Positions 55,659-63,987 of a stretch of DNA of 64,000 nt are shown one piece after another. The stretch is from NCBI GenBank assembly GCA_902799385.1, contig CADCAK010000004.1, forward strand, positions 1-64,000, in the 5' to 3' direction. The position numbers were made by a program, and so were the translations under genes. Source of the stretch: an uncultured bacterium. Its GTDB lineage: Bacteria > Verrucomicrobiota > Kiritimatiellia > RFP12 > UBA1067. The notes beneath the pieces are model-generated. The model had not been told where the DNA came from, ran no database searches, and was given only the letters and a program-made list of their open reading frames with translations. Numbering within the stretch: the stretch's first letter is position 1; the number at the start of each line of letters is the position of its first letter.

Positions 55659-55671
55659 CCCGCGCCGCGGG
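55659..55671 (+). other. Small GC hairpin before recA
   Basis: CCCGC-GCC-GCGGG lies 8 nt after the protease stop and just before the recA ribosome site AAGGA (55675-55679). No U-tract. Confidence 0.4.
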
Positions 55672-55689
55672 GCGAAGGAACTTCAGACT

Positions 55690-56721
55690 ATGGCAACTAA
55701 AGATACAACAAAGAAGGCCATCGGCAATACCGCGCTCGACGCGGTGATGAGCCAGATACGCAAGGAGTTCGGCGAGATGTCGATCATGCGCCTCGGCGAC
55801 CAGGAGGTAGCCGACATACCGGTGATCTCCACCGGCGCGCTTTCGCTCGACATGGCGCTCGGTGTAGGCGGGCTTCCGCGCGGCAGGATAGTCGAATGCT
55901 ACGGCCAGGAGTCGTCCGGCAAGACGACGCTCGCGCTGCATGTCGTCGCGAACGCCCAGAAGGCGGGCGGAGTCGCGGCGTTCATCGACGCCGAGCACGC
56001 TCTCGACCCCGGCTACGCGAAGAAGATAGGCGTCGATCTCGACAACCTCGTGGTCTCCCAGCCGAACAGCGGCGAGGAGGCACTGACAATCTGCGAGCAG
56101 CTTGCGAAGTCGGGTGCGCTCGACGTCATCGTGGTCGACTCCGTCGCAGCGCTCGTGCCGCAGGCCGAGATCGACGGCAACATGGGCGACAGCCACATGG
56201 GCCTGCAGGCGCGCCTCATGTCGCAGGCGATGCGCAAGCTCACGGCGGTCGTCGCGCAGACGAAGACGCTCATCATCTTCACGAACCAGGTGCGCGAGAA
56301 GATCGGCGTCATGTTCGGCAACCCCGAGACGACGCCGGGCGGCAAGGCGCTCAAGTTCTACGCGAGTTGCCGGCTTCAGGTCCAGAGGATAGGCGCGATA
56401 AAGAACCCCGCCGGACAGGTCGTCGGTAACAGGACGCGCGTGAAGGTCGTCAAGAACAAGGTCGCCCCGCCTTTCACGGAGGCCGAGTTCGACATCCTCT
56501 ACACGTGCGGGATTTCCTACGAGGGGTCGGTCCTCGACGCGGCGCTTGCGCGCGGCGTCGTCGAGAAGCGCGGCAGCTGGCTTAGCTTCGGCGACGCGCA
56601 ACTCGCGCAGGGGGCGCTTGCGACGATCGAGTACCTTAAGGCCAATCCAGACGTGACGGCGAAGATTGTCGAGCTCGTCAAGTCCACGCCGGTCAACCCG
56701 GCGCTGGGTAAAAGAAAGTAG
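55690..56721 (+). CDS. recA: Recombinase RecA
   Basis: 343 residues; ATP-dependent DNA strand exchange and SOS co-protease. Walker A GQESSGKT (72-79), [19 protein letters not shown], Walker [14 protein letters not shown]1/L2 loops ([40 protein letters not shown]), C-terminal domain to 343. AAGGA 10 nt upstream supports the start. I see no LexA-type operator in the 36-nt gap to the protease gene and no separate promoter there, so expression may depend on a promoter inside or before the protease gene. Confidence 0.97.
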   Translation: MATKDTTKKAIGNTALDAVMSQIRKEFGEMSIMRLGDQEVADIPVISTGALSLDMALGVGGLPRGRIVECYGQESSGKTTLALHVVANAQKAGGVAAFIDAEHALDPGYAKKIGVDLDNLVVSQPNSGEEALTICEQLAKSGALDVIVVDSVAALVPQAEIDGNMGDSHMGLQARLMSQAMRKLTAVVAQTKTLIIFTNQVREKIGVMFGNPETTPGGKALKFYASCRLQVQRIGAIKNPAGQVVGNRTRVKVVKNKVAPPFTEAEFDILYTCGISYEGSVLDAALARGVVEKRGSWLSFGDAQLAQGALATIEYLKANPDVTAKIVELVKSTPVNPALGKRK

Positions 56722-56785
56722 ATTTTTGCGAGTCCCGGAGCGAGTGAGCGAAGCGGAACGAACGAAGGGACGAGCCTCGACTAAA

Positions 56786-56879
<94 letters not shown>

Positions 56880-56979
56880 GACGAGTCCCGGTGGCATATG
56901 AATCCCCCGTCGCGCTCCGGGCGCCGTGCATGCCCGTTGCATGTAGCGTGCGCAGGGTATGTGCAGTTTTCGCGGGGAA

Positions 56980-57073
56980 TGGCGGAGAGAGAGGGATTCG
57001 AACCCTCGGTACGGAAATTAACCCGTACGACGATTTAGCAAACCGTTGCCTTCAGCCACTCGGCCATCTCTCC
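56980..57073 (-). tRNA. tRNA-Ser (anticodon GCU)
   Basis: On the - strand: acceptor GGAGAGA/TCTCTCC, encoded CCA, T-arm GAGGGTTCGAATCCCTC, long variable arm, anticodon GCT (56-strand positions 57037-57039). Reads AGU/AGC. It converges with the tRNA-Ser(UGA) gene; 103 nt of unassigned sequence lie between the two 3' ends. Confidence 0.95.
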
Positions 57074-57094
57074 AAATCGAATCGTATGTTGCGT

Positions 57095-57123
57095 ATTGTA
57101 TCAAATGCGCTGCTCGCCGTCAA
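57095..57123 (-). promoter_or_regulatory. Promoter for tRNA-Ser(GCU), inside 3' end of nagA
   Basis: On the - strand TTGACG (57118-57123), 17-nt spacer, TACAAT (57095-57100). The boxes overlap the end of nagA; the tRNA starts 22 nt downstream of the -10 box. Confidence 0.75.
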
Positions 57124-58264
57124 TGAAGACGGCAGACGGTTTCCAGCTGCGCGGATTGATCACGACGAGGTCGGCGGTGTAGCCCTTTTCGACCTTGCCG
57201 AGCGACTTGCCCCAGCCGAGCTCAATCGCCTGGTTCCACGATGTCGTGCGCACGAGGTCCTTGAGGGGGATGCCCGTGACGTCGTGGACGTTCTTGAGGC
57301 CCATGCCCATCCAGAGCGTAGACCCGGCGAGGTTGCCGCCCTCGACGAGACGCGCCTCGCCGCCCTTGAGGAGAACCTTGAGCCCGCCCATCTCGAAAGC
57401 GTACCCGTCCTTGCAGTGCGAGCAGCGGAGCGAGTCGGTGATCATCTGGATGTGCTCGAGGCTGCGGCGCGTGAAGATGAGGTTCAGCATGTCGGGGCAG
57501 AGGTGGATCTTGTCGCAGATGACCTCGGTGTTGAGGTCCTCGACGAGGAAGCCCGCGCCGACCATGCCGATCTCGCGGTGGTGGAGCGGCGTCATCTGGT
57601 TGCAGAAGTGCGTCATGTGCCTGAGCCCGTTCCTGTAGGCGGGGACGAGGTCCCTGAACTTCGCGCCCGTGTGGCCGCAGCTCGGCACGACGCCAATCTT
57701 GAAGCACTCCTTCGCGAACTTCGCGCCGCCCTCGGTCTCGACCGCGTAGGAGATGAGCTTCACGGGATAGACCTTCGCAATCTCCTTCACTTCCCTGATT
57801 GCGGGCTTGCGGACGAACTTCGGGTTCTGCGCGCCGCAGCACTTGACGTTGATGAACGGGCCCTCGAGGTGGATGCCGGGGACCTTCGCGTATGGCATGC
57901 CCGCGTCGGCGTAGGCCCTGGCGTTCTTCGCGGCGGCGATCAGCTCGTCGTGCGAGACGGTGAGCGTCGTCGGCAGCACGGTCGTCACGCCCTCCGCGAG
58001 CTTCGCCTTCGCGAACTCGAAGATCGCCTTGGGGTCGGCGTCGCAGAAGTCGTAGCCGAGCGCGCCGTGCGTGTGGACGTCGATGAAGCCGGGCATCACG
58101 TATTGGCCGCGCACGTCGACGACGATCGTGTTCGCGTCGGCCTTGACGGACTTGGAGCCCTTGACGACCTGCTTGATCTTCTTGCCCTCGACGACTATCG
58201 TGGCTTTCTCGATGTCGATGCCGGGGGAAACGACGTGTGCGTTCGTGATGACGGTCTTCTTCAT
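57101..58264 (-). CDS. nagA: N-acetylglucosamine-6-phosphate deacetylase
   Basis: 387 residues; GlcNAc-6-P -> GlcN-6-P + acetate, in amino-sugar use and cell-wall recycling. Amidohydrolase fold with HTHG (H64, H66), HLEGPF (E134), CGHTG (H198), THFCNQM (H219) and TDSLR with the catalytic Asp at 277, C-terminal GYTADLVVINP. The usual THLFNAM is replaced by THFCNQM and several extra Cys are present (CDADP, VKCCG, CPDM, RCSHC), an uncommon Cys density. AAGGAG ribosome site and a strong promoter precede it. The acetate released could feed the AckA/Pta pair, but they are far apart. Confidence 0.93.
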   Translation of the reverse strand: MKKTVITNAHVVSPGIDIEKATIVVEGKKIKQVVKGSKSVKADANTIVVDVRGQYVMPGFIDVHTHGALGYDFCDADPKAIFEFAKAKLAEGVTTVLPTTLTVSHDELIAAAKNARAYADAGMPYAKVPGIHLEGPFINVKCCGAQNPKFVRKPAIREVKEIAKVYPVKLISYAVETEGGAKFAKECFKIGVVPSCGHTGAKFRDLVPAYRNGLRHMTHFCNQMTPLHHREIGMVGAGFLVEDLNTEVICDKIHLCPDMLNLIFTRRSLEHIQMITDSLRCSHCKDGYAFEMGGLKVLLKGGEARLVEGGNLAGSTLWMGMGLKNVHDVTGIPLKDLVRTTSWNQAIELGWGKSLGKVEKGYTADLVVINPRSWKPSAVFIDGEQRI

Positions 58265-58287
58265 TGCCTAATCTCCTTGTTGGCAAG

Positions 58288-58316
58288 ATTATCCTAAAAA
58301 TCGTCGGCGAAGTCAA
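58288..58316 (-). promoter_or_regulatory. Promoter for nagA
   Basis: On the - strand TTGACT (58311-58316), 17-nt spacer, GATAAT (58288-58293), followed by AAGGAG and the nagA ATG. Divergent from the KS-like gene promoter. Confidence 0.75.
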
Positions 58317-58317
58317 G

Positions 58318-58346
58318 TGGGAAATGTCTCCTGGTTTTGGTATAAT
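58318..58346 (+). promoter_or_regulatory. Extended -10 promoter for the KS-like gene
   Basis: TATAAT at 58341-58346 directly preceded by TGG (extended -10 TGn). The -35 position (58318-58323, TGGGAA) is poor. The GTG start of the KS-like protein is at 58354, about where transcription should begin. Confidence 0.65.
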
Positions 58347-58353
58347 ACGAAGC

Positions 58354-59757
58354 GTGGAATCTTCAGTAGCCATAGTCGGCATGTCGTGCCGATTCGCCGG
58401 GTGCCCTACGCCGTCGGCTTTCTGGAACGCCGTGATGGCGCGCCGCTGCTGCCTTGCGCCGCTCGGCCCGGACGCCGAGATCCCGTTCGGGCAGCGCAAC
58501 GTCTTCGCGAGGCCCTATCCCGTGAGGATGGGCCAGCTCGGCCCTCTCTTCGCCTGCGTGCCGTCGATGCAGAACTTCCCGCGCCAGGTGAACGCGGGCG
58601 AGAATCAGGACCTGTACTTCGCGACGCAGCTCGCGTTCGACGCCCTCGCCGACGCGGGGATGCGCCCCCATTCGCCGGTCCCCGTGAAGGGTAGCGTGCG
58701 CGTCGGCTACGCGCCGCCGTTCAACGCGTCCACGGTCAACTGGCTCCAACATACGGCGTTCCTCGACCAGACGATGGACATCATACGGCGGTTCTTCCCG
58801 CATGCCCCCGAGGAGTCGCTCGAAAGCGTTACGGAGAAGCTCGTGGAGTCCCTTCCCTCGCCGAACGCCTCGTCGTTCCTGCTCGGCACCGGCTACCGCT
58901 TCGCGTCGTGGATCGCTCGCGAATGCTCGTTCGCGGGCGTGGCGACTACGATGGACGCGGGGCTCCTCACCGGCGCCGCGACGTTGCAGGACGCAGTCGC
59001 CGACCTCGCCTCTGGGCAGGCCGACGTCGCGCTTGTCGGCTCGCTTACGCCGCCGATCCCGCGCGCCTATCTCGAAGGCCTCTCCGGCGAGGTGCCGTTT
59101 TCGGTGCGCACGGAGCTGCATCCCTTTGCACAGGACCAGGACGGCACGATACCCGGCGAGGGCGGCGCGTTCTTTGTCCTCAAGCGCCGCGCCGACGCGC
59201 TTCGCGACCACGACCGCGTCTACGCGCTCGTGCGCTCCATTGCGATAGGCCACAACCCGGAGGACGACCCGTCCGCCATCCTGGCGCAGGCGACCGAGGG
59301 CAGCGGCATTCCCGTCAAGACGATTGGCCTCGTCGAGGCCGACGGCTCCGGCATAGCGGTCGCCGAGCGCCGCGAGATCGATGCCGTCCACCGGCTCTGG
59401 GGCGAGCACCGCCCCGGCGGGCCGCTCGTCGCGATCGGCTCGGTAAAGGGCAACATAGGCCACACTCTCCGCGCGGCGATGGCGGCGGGCGTCGTTAAGG
59501 CAGCGCTCGCGCTCTTCCGCCGCGTCCTTCCGCCGCAGGTGCCGCAGGAGCATCCGCACGATTCGCTCGCCAACCTCGCGTCGAGCGCATATCTCCTAGA
59601 CGAGGCGCGTCCGTGGATAACGGGCGATAGCTCCAGTCCGCGCCGCGCGGCGGTGCTTGGCGCTAACTTCGACGCGATCGACCCGGTGGGCGGTGCGGCG
59701 AAGGGCGGCCGCGCGGCGGCGGTGGTGCTCGAGGAGGAACCGGAGGACAGGCCGTGA
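58354..59757 (+). CDS. Ketosynthase-like protein lacking active-site Cys and one His
   Basis: 467 residues from GTG 58354; an ATG at 58324 would sit upstream of the promoter -10. It aligns by motif along the whole beta-ketoacyl synthase fold: VAIVGMSCRFAG at the N-terminus, ATQLAFDALADAGMRP, GQADVALVGS, DGTIPGEGGAFFVLKRR, GSVKGNIGHTLRAA. But the nucleophile motif DTACSSS is D-A-G-L-L-T-G (201-207), so Cys is replaced by Leu 204, and the first His motif EAHGTGT is EADGSGI (Asp 330). Only the second His (370) is kept. It cannot condense acyl chains by the normal mechanism; chain-length-factor subunits are a known non-catalytic parallel. Stop and next start overlap (GTGA). Confidence 0.8.
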   Translation: MESSVAIVGMSCRFAGCPTPSAFWNAVMARRCCLAPLGPDAEIPFGQRNVFARPYPVRMGQLGPLFACVPSMQNFPRQVNAGENQDLYFATQLAFDALADAGMRPHSPVPVKGSVRVGYAPPFNASTVNWLQHTAFLDQTMDIIRRFFPHAPEESLESVTEKLVESLPSPNASSFLLGTGYRFASWIARECSFAGVATTMDAGLLTGAATLQDAVADLASGQADVALVGSLTPPIPRAYLEGLSGEVPFSVRTELHPFAQDQDGTIPGEGGAFFVLKRRADALRDHDRVYALVRSIAIGHNPEDDPSAILAQATEGSGIPVKTIGLVEADGSGIAVAERREIDAVHRLWGEHRPGGPLVAIGSVKGNIGHTLRAAMAAGVVKAALALFRRVLPPQVPQEHPHDSLANLASSAYLLDEARPWITGDSSSPRRAAVLGANFDAIDPVGGAAKGGRAAAVVLEEEPEDRP

Positions 59758-62700
59758 CAGCGGACTTCGGCGAGACAGGGAGAAGCGAGCTCGTCCTCGT
59801 GTCGGCGGCGGACGACGCCTCGCTCATCGGCGAGATATCGCGTATCGTGGCGTTTCTCGACCGCACCCCCGACGCGCCCCTTGCCGACGTCGCCTACACG
59901 TGTTCGCTTGCCGGCGGCCCTGCCGTCCTCGCGCTCGTGGTCTCAAGCGTCGGCGAGCTGAGGACCCGCCTCTTCTCGGCGCGTTCGCGCATTGCGGCGG
60001 GCGCGGCGCGGATACGCGACAAGAGCGGCACGTACTACTTCAGGGAGCATCTCGTCGGCGCCGGCGCCGGCAAGCTCGCGTTCGTCTACCCCGGCGTGAT
60101 GGGCTACTACCCCGACATGCTGCGCGACATAGCGATACTCCACCCCGAATGCCGCTCGGCGTTCGACGAGCTCGAGGAGGCGCTTTCCGACGACCCCGAC
60201 TTCACGCCGTCGAGCTTTATCTTCCCCCCGGCACCGTACTACCGCCACGACGCCGACATCTTCAGCTCCGGCGCGTACGCGCAGGCGTTCGTCGCGTCGT
60301 TCGCCGGCTGCGTCGCGATGACGCGGCTTATGGGAGCCCTCGGCGTCAGCCCCGACGGCGTCGTCGGCTGCGTCGGAGGCGACCTTGCGGCGGTGATGCG
60401 TTCTGGCGCGGCCGGCGTCGACAACCCGAGGCCGGTCAGGGTCCGCGCCATACGCGAGATATACAGGATAGTGGACAAGGCGGTGGACCACGCGGGGTTG
60501 CCGAAGACGGCGATGATCTCGGTACTGCTCAAGCACGAGGGCGAGGCGGACGAGGTCGTGAAGGGCTTCCCGCCCGACAAGGTGGCGCTCGCGCTCGACT
60601 TCTCGCCGCGCCAGCGCACGTACGCCGTCGCGTCCGACTACGAGGAGGCTGCGCTTAAGGCGTTCGCCGACGCCGGCGTTAGGACGATGAAGCTCGCGTT
60701 GGAACGGCCTTTCAACACGTCGAAGTGCAAGCCGATAGTTGCAGGCGTCAAGAAGTTTGCGGGCGACTGGATGAAGCACGAGGCGGTTTGCGACGTCTAT
60801 TCGTGCGCACAGGCCGACAGGCTCCCGCGAAAGGCGCGCCCCTCGCGCAACGACACCGCCGAGCGCTGGGCGCAGCCCGTCAGGTTCCGGGAGACGATAC
60901 TGAAGATGCACGCCGACGGCTACCGCATCTTCCTCGAAGTTGGCCCGCGGGGGCTGATGACGGCGGCGGTCGCCGAGACGCTGAAGGATTCCGACTTCGC
61001 CGCGATAGCGCTCAACTCGATACACCGTCGCGGCGTTTTGCAGGCATGCCACGCGATAGGCCAGCTTGCCGCGCACGGCGCGAAGCTCGACTTCTCCAAG
61101 GCGTTCGCGCGCCGCCGCGTCAGGCGTCTCGACTTCGACGCGGCCCTGCCGCTTGAGGTCCGCCGCGACGCGGAGATGCGCCTTTCGAGCGCCTTCCCCC
61201 GGCTTACGCTGCTCGGCGACGAGACGTTTCTCCATGGCGCGGACTTCCTTTCCGAGCCGGCGGGGCGCGGCGCCAAGGCCGCAAGGCGCGCCGCCGCAGT
61301 CGCCGCCAAGGCCCGTCGCCAGCGCCAGTTCGACTTCGGCGCGTCGAACCCGCTTGTCTCCGACGCCGACATCCTTGCGCAGAGCCCCGGCGTGTCCGTC
61401 GAGGTCTTGAAGACGTTCCGCACCGCCGATGCGCCGTTCCTCGCCGACTTCGCCCTCGGCGCGAGCCAGCTTTCTTATTCCGACCCGAACCTCAAGGGGC
61501 TCGTCACGCTGTCCATCCCGGTTGCCGCCGAGATAATGGCCGAAGTCGCGCGGATGATCGTCCCGAACAGGACGCTCGTATCCATAGAGAACATGGCATG
61601 CAGGCGCATGGTCGCCTTTGCCGGCGGCGAGTTGAAGCTCTTCGTCAAGGCCGAGCGGGTGGCGTCGGGCGACGCGAAGCTCGCGGCGGTCAGGGTGCAG
61701 ATACGTGACGACTCGCCGAACTCCGCGTACACGTGGCCGGTTATGGACGGCGTGTTCGTCATGGCCGACGGACACGCGCCGACGGTCCCCGTGTCGCCGC
61801 CGACGATGTTCAAGCCGCGTAGCGTCCACTGGTCTGGCCGCGACATATATCCATCGCGCCTGTGCTTCGGGCGGCGGCTGAGGGGCGTGAGGTTCGTCGA
61901 GGCGTGGAGCGAGTCGGGGCTCGACTACGAGGTCGAGGTCCCGTCGCTCTCCGACGCCGTAGTGTTCACGCGCTTTCCGCTGTGGATCGTCAACCCGCTG
62001 CTTCTCGGCGCGGTGACGAGCGGCTTTGCGCTCTGGCGCAGCCACGAGAAGTTCACCGGCGCGTTCTCGTTCCCGTTCCGCCTGAGGAAGCTCGAGCTGC
62101 TCGGCTCGCAGCCGCACGAGGGCTCGCGGCTGAAGTGCTACCTGCGGCTCACGGGCGTTACGCCGAAGTCGCATGTCTGCGATATAACGGTGACGGACGG
62201 CAACGGGGCGGCGGCCATGTCGATCTCCGGCTGGGAGGAGCTGACCGAGCGCGTCCCCGCCGAATACCGCGAGCTCGTCCTCCAGCCCGCCAACGCCTTC
62301 CTGACGCGCCGCGTCTCGGCCGACATGCTCGGCGACCCGGCGACCGACGCCGCCAGCGCGTTCATCACCGACATCCCGTACCACATCTTCGAGCGCAACG
62401 AGGAGCTGTGGCTCAAGACGCTTTCGCACGTCGTCCTCGGCGCGCAGGAGCGCGACGAGTTCCGCAGCATGCCCGGCTCGGCTTCGCGCCGCACGGAGTG
62501 GCTGTTCGGCAGGGTGGCCGCGAAGGAGGCCGTCAGGCGCTATCTCAAGGACTTCCACCAGGCGAGGTGGAGCGACGCGGACATACAGATATGGCGCGAC
62601 GACTCCGGCAAGCCCCACGCGCTGGGCCAGTGGGGCGACTACCTCTCGGAGAGGATCGACATAGCTATCGCGCACACGGCGCAGTTCGTAGTCGCGCTCG

Positions 62701-63080
62701 CGGCGGCAAACGCGCGCGTCGGCGTCGACGTCGAGTCAGCGACGCGCGACCTTTCCGAGGAGTTTACCGCAGGCGTGTTCGTCCCCGAGGAGCTTGAGCT
62801 TGCGGCGAACGCGGCGAACGCCTCGCAGGCCATCATCAGGTTCTGGTGCGCGAAGGAGGCCGTCTCCAAGGCCCTCGGCACGGGGATACGCTACAGTCCG
62901 CGCGAGATGCGCGTCGCCGACTACCAGCCGGACGCAGGCAGGATCGTCGTCCGGCTCGAAGGCGCGTGGCTCGACGCGTTCAAGAAATTCCGCGGCCGCG
63001 ACATCGAGGTCGTCTCGCGCGTGATGAGGGAGCACGCGCTTGCATTCTGCTTCATTCCCATGATGTTGTTCGATGAATAG
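59754..63080 (+). CDS. PKS-like protein: degenerate acyltransferase and dehydratase fused to a phosphopantetheinyl transferase
   Basis: 1108 residues. An AT-like domain (about 105-430) keeps the fold marks (FVYPG at 110; FLEVGPRGLMT near 400), but the nucleophile motif GHSxGE is GCVGGD (205-210) and the second catalytic HS is N-T (321-322). A double-hotdog dehydratase-like domain (about 550-840) has PFLADF instead of PFLxDH (F566) and NPLLLGA instead of HPxxLDA (G752). The C-terminal 4'-phosphopantetheinyl transferase (about 910-1100) has IAHTAQF, VGVDVES (D992, E994) and FWCAKEAVSKALG (E1035, K1039), all expected residues. No ACP motif was found. GTG start overlaps the KS-like stop. The role may be scaffolding plus activation of a carrier protein encoded elsewhere. 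Confidence 0.8.
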   Translation: MTADFGETGRSELVLVSAADDASLIGEISRIVAFLDRTPDAPLADVAYTCSLAGGPAVLALVVSSVGELRTRLFSARSRIAAGAARIRDKSGTYYFREHLVGAGAGKLAFVYPGVMGYYPDMLRDIAILHPECRSAFDELEEALSDDPDFTPSSFIFPPAPYYRHDADIFSSGAYAQAFVASFAGCVAMTRLMGALGVSPDGVVGCVGGDLAAVMRSGAAGVDNPRPVRVRAIREIYRIVDKAVDHAGLPKTAMISVLLKHEGEADEVVKGFPPDKVALALDFSPRQRTYAVASDYEEAALKAFADAGVRTMKLALERPFNTSKCKPIVAGVKKFAGDWMKHEAVCDVYSCAQADRLPRKARPSRNDTAERWAQPVRFRETILKMHADGYRIFLEVGPRGLMTAAVAETLKDSDFAAIALNSIHRRGVLQACHAIGQLAAHGAKLDFSKAFARRRVRRLDFDAALPLEVRRDAEMRLSSAFPRLTLLGDETFLHGADFLSEPAGRGAKAARRAAAVAAKARRQRQFDFGASNPLVSDADILAQSPGVSVEVLKTFRTADAPFLADFALGASQLSYSDPNLKGLVTLSIPVAAEIMAEVARMIVPNRTLVSIENMACRRMVAFAGGELKLFVKAERVASGDAKLAAVRVQIRDDSPNSAYTWPVMDGVFVMADGHAPTVPVSPPTMFKPRSVHWSGRDIYPSRLCFGRRLRGVRFVEAWSESGLDYEVEVPSLSDAVVFTRFPLWIVNPLLLGAVTSGFALWRSHEKFTGAFSFPFRLRKLELLGSQPHEGSRLKCYLRLTGVTPKSHVCDITVTDGNGAAAMSISGWEELTERVPAEYRELVLQPANAFLTRRVSADMLGDPATDAASAFITDIPYHIFERNEELWLKTLSHVVLGAQERDEFRSMPGSASRRTEWLFGRVAAKEAVRRYLKDFHQARWSDADIQIWRDDSGKPHALGQWGDYLSERIDIAIAHTAQFVVALAAANARVGVDVESATRDLSEEFTAGVFVPEELELAANAANASQAIIRFWCAKEAVSKALGTGIRYSPREMRVADYQPDAGRIVVRLEGAWLDAFKKFRGRDIEVVSRVMREHALAFCFIPMMLFDE

Positions 63081-63843
63081 CATGGATCCATTTGGTGAGC
63101 TCAGCCCGGGCCGCTCGCTGCCGCCGGGGCTGAAGCAGAGGTTCCCAGACCGCGTGCTCGTGATGACGACAGACCGCTGCTTCGGCGTCTGCCCGCACTG
63201 CACGCGCAAGTTCATCCTCGGCAGGTCTCCCGTAGTCGATTCGCCGGAGAGGCTTTCCGCCTGCGTCGGATACGTGAAGCGCCATCCGAAGGTGAGGGAT
63301 GTGCTCCTTTCCGGCGGCGACGTCCTTGCGCTTCCCGACCCGGCGGTCGCGCGGTTCGTCGAGGCGTTTGCGGAGCTCGGCCAGATAGAGGTCGTCAGGA
63401 TATGCACGCGTGCGCCCGTTTCCAATCCGTCCCGTATAACGGCGCGGCTTGCGCGGCTCCTGGCCCGCGTCGGGCGCGGCAAGGTCTGGGCGAACGTCCA
63501 CGTCAACACGGCGGGCGAGGCGAGGATTGCGCGCGAGGCTGCGGCGCGGCTTGTCGGCTGCGGCATCCCCGTCTCGTCGCAGACGGTGCTACTCAGGGGC
63601 GTGAACGACACGCCGCGCAAGATGCTTGCGCTTCTCCGCGCGCTTTCCGCCGCGAGGATAAGGCCCTACTACGTCTTCCAGTGCGATCCCGTGGAGGGGC
63701 TTCAGGAGCGCTTTGGCGTTCCGCTCGCCCGCGCCAGGGAGATCGAGGCCTACTGCGCCGAGCGAATAGGCGGTCTCGCGCTTCCGCGCTTCGTAGCCGA
63801 CCTTCCCGGCGCAAGGCGCAAGACGCCGCTTGACCTTCTCTGA
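63073..63843 (+). CDS. Short KamA/EpmB-like radical SAM protein
   Basis: 256 residues. It begins at the motif MDPFGEL...PGLKQRFPDRVLVMTTDRC, which in lysine 2,3-aminomutase and EpmB lies about 100 residues into the protein, so the usual N-terminal part is absent. Radical SAM cluster CFGVCPHC (C36, C40, C43), LLSGGDVL, ICTRAPV, HVNTAGE, SQTVLLRGVND, YYVFQCDPVEG. Near the C-terminus FVADLPGARRKTP retains a Lys (K250) where the PLP-binding Lys of KamA occurs, but the chain ends six residues later. Possible tRNA/EF-P-type lysine chemistry or another aminomutase-like reaction. Overlaps the PKS-like gene by 8 nt (a second ATG is at 63082), so probably co-transcribed with it. Confidence 0.75.
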   Translation: MNSMDPFGELSPGRSLPPGLKQRFPDRVLVMTTDRCFGVCPHCTRKFILGRSPVVDSPERLSACVGYVKRHPKVRDVLLSGGDVLALPDPAVARFVEAFAELGQIEVVRICTRAPVSNPSRITARLARLLARVGRGKVWANVHVNTAGEARIAREAAARLVGCGIPVSSQTVLLRGVNDTPRKMLALLRALSAARIRPYYVFQCDPVEGLQERFGVPLARAREIEAYCAERIGGLALPRFVADLPGARRKTPLDLL

Positions 63844-63893
63844 GGCGCCCACCGGGCCCCTGCGGCCATGCCGAAGCCGGCATCGCCGGGCGC
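63844..63893 (+). terminator. Large GC-rich stem-loop after the radical SAM gene
   Basis: Outer stem GGCGCCC (63844-63850) with GGGCGCC (63887-63893) and an inner stem ATGCCG/CGGCAT. It begins directly after the stop codon. No U-tract follows, so it may mark transcript 3' end processing or Rho-type ending rather than intrinsic termination. Confidence 0.45.
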
Positions 63894-63917
63894 CTTGGCA
63901 TCGCTACGCGTTCGACA

Positions 63918-63947
63918 TTGCCTTTTGCCTGCGAAATAGTGTATAAT
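63918..63947 (+). promoter_or_regulatory. Promoter for the gene at the right edge
   Basis: TTGCCT (63918-63923), 18-nt spacer, TATAAT (63942-63947). Confidence 0.6.
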
Positions 63948-63987
63948 GTCTGCCACTTTAACGTCAACTTTACCAATCAACTTTGCT

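Noticed and set aside
55654..55689. Searched for an SOS (LexA) operator before recA.
   Set aside because: No recognisable inverted motif in the 36-nt gap; regulation cannot be stated.
56722..56785. GCGAGTCCC...GGGACGAGC imperfect inverted repeat after recA, considered as a terminator.
   Set aside because: Stem is imperfect (about 7 of 9), the loop is long and there is no U-tract; not supported well enough.
59943..62675. A 910-residue - strand frame opposite the PKS-like gene.
   Set aside because: Low-complexity Arg/Val/Glu/His composition; mirror of a codon-biased real gene with clear domain motifs on the + strand.
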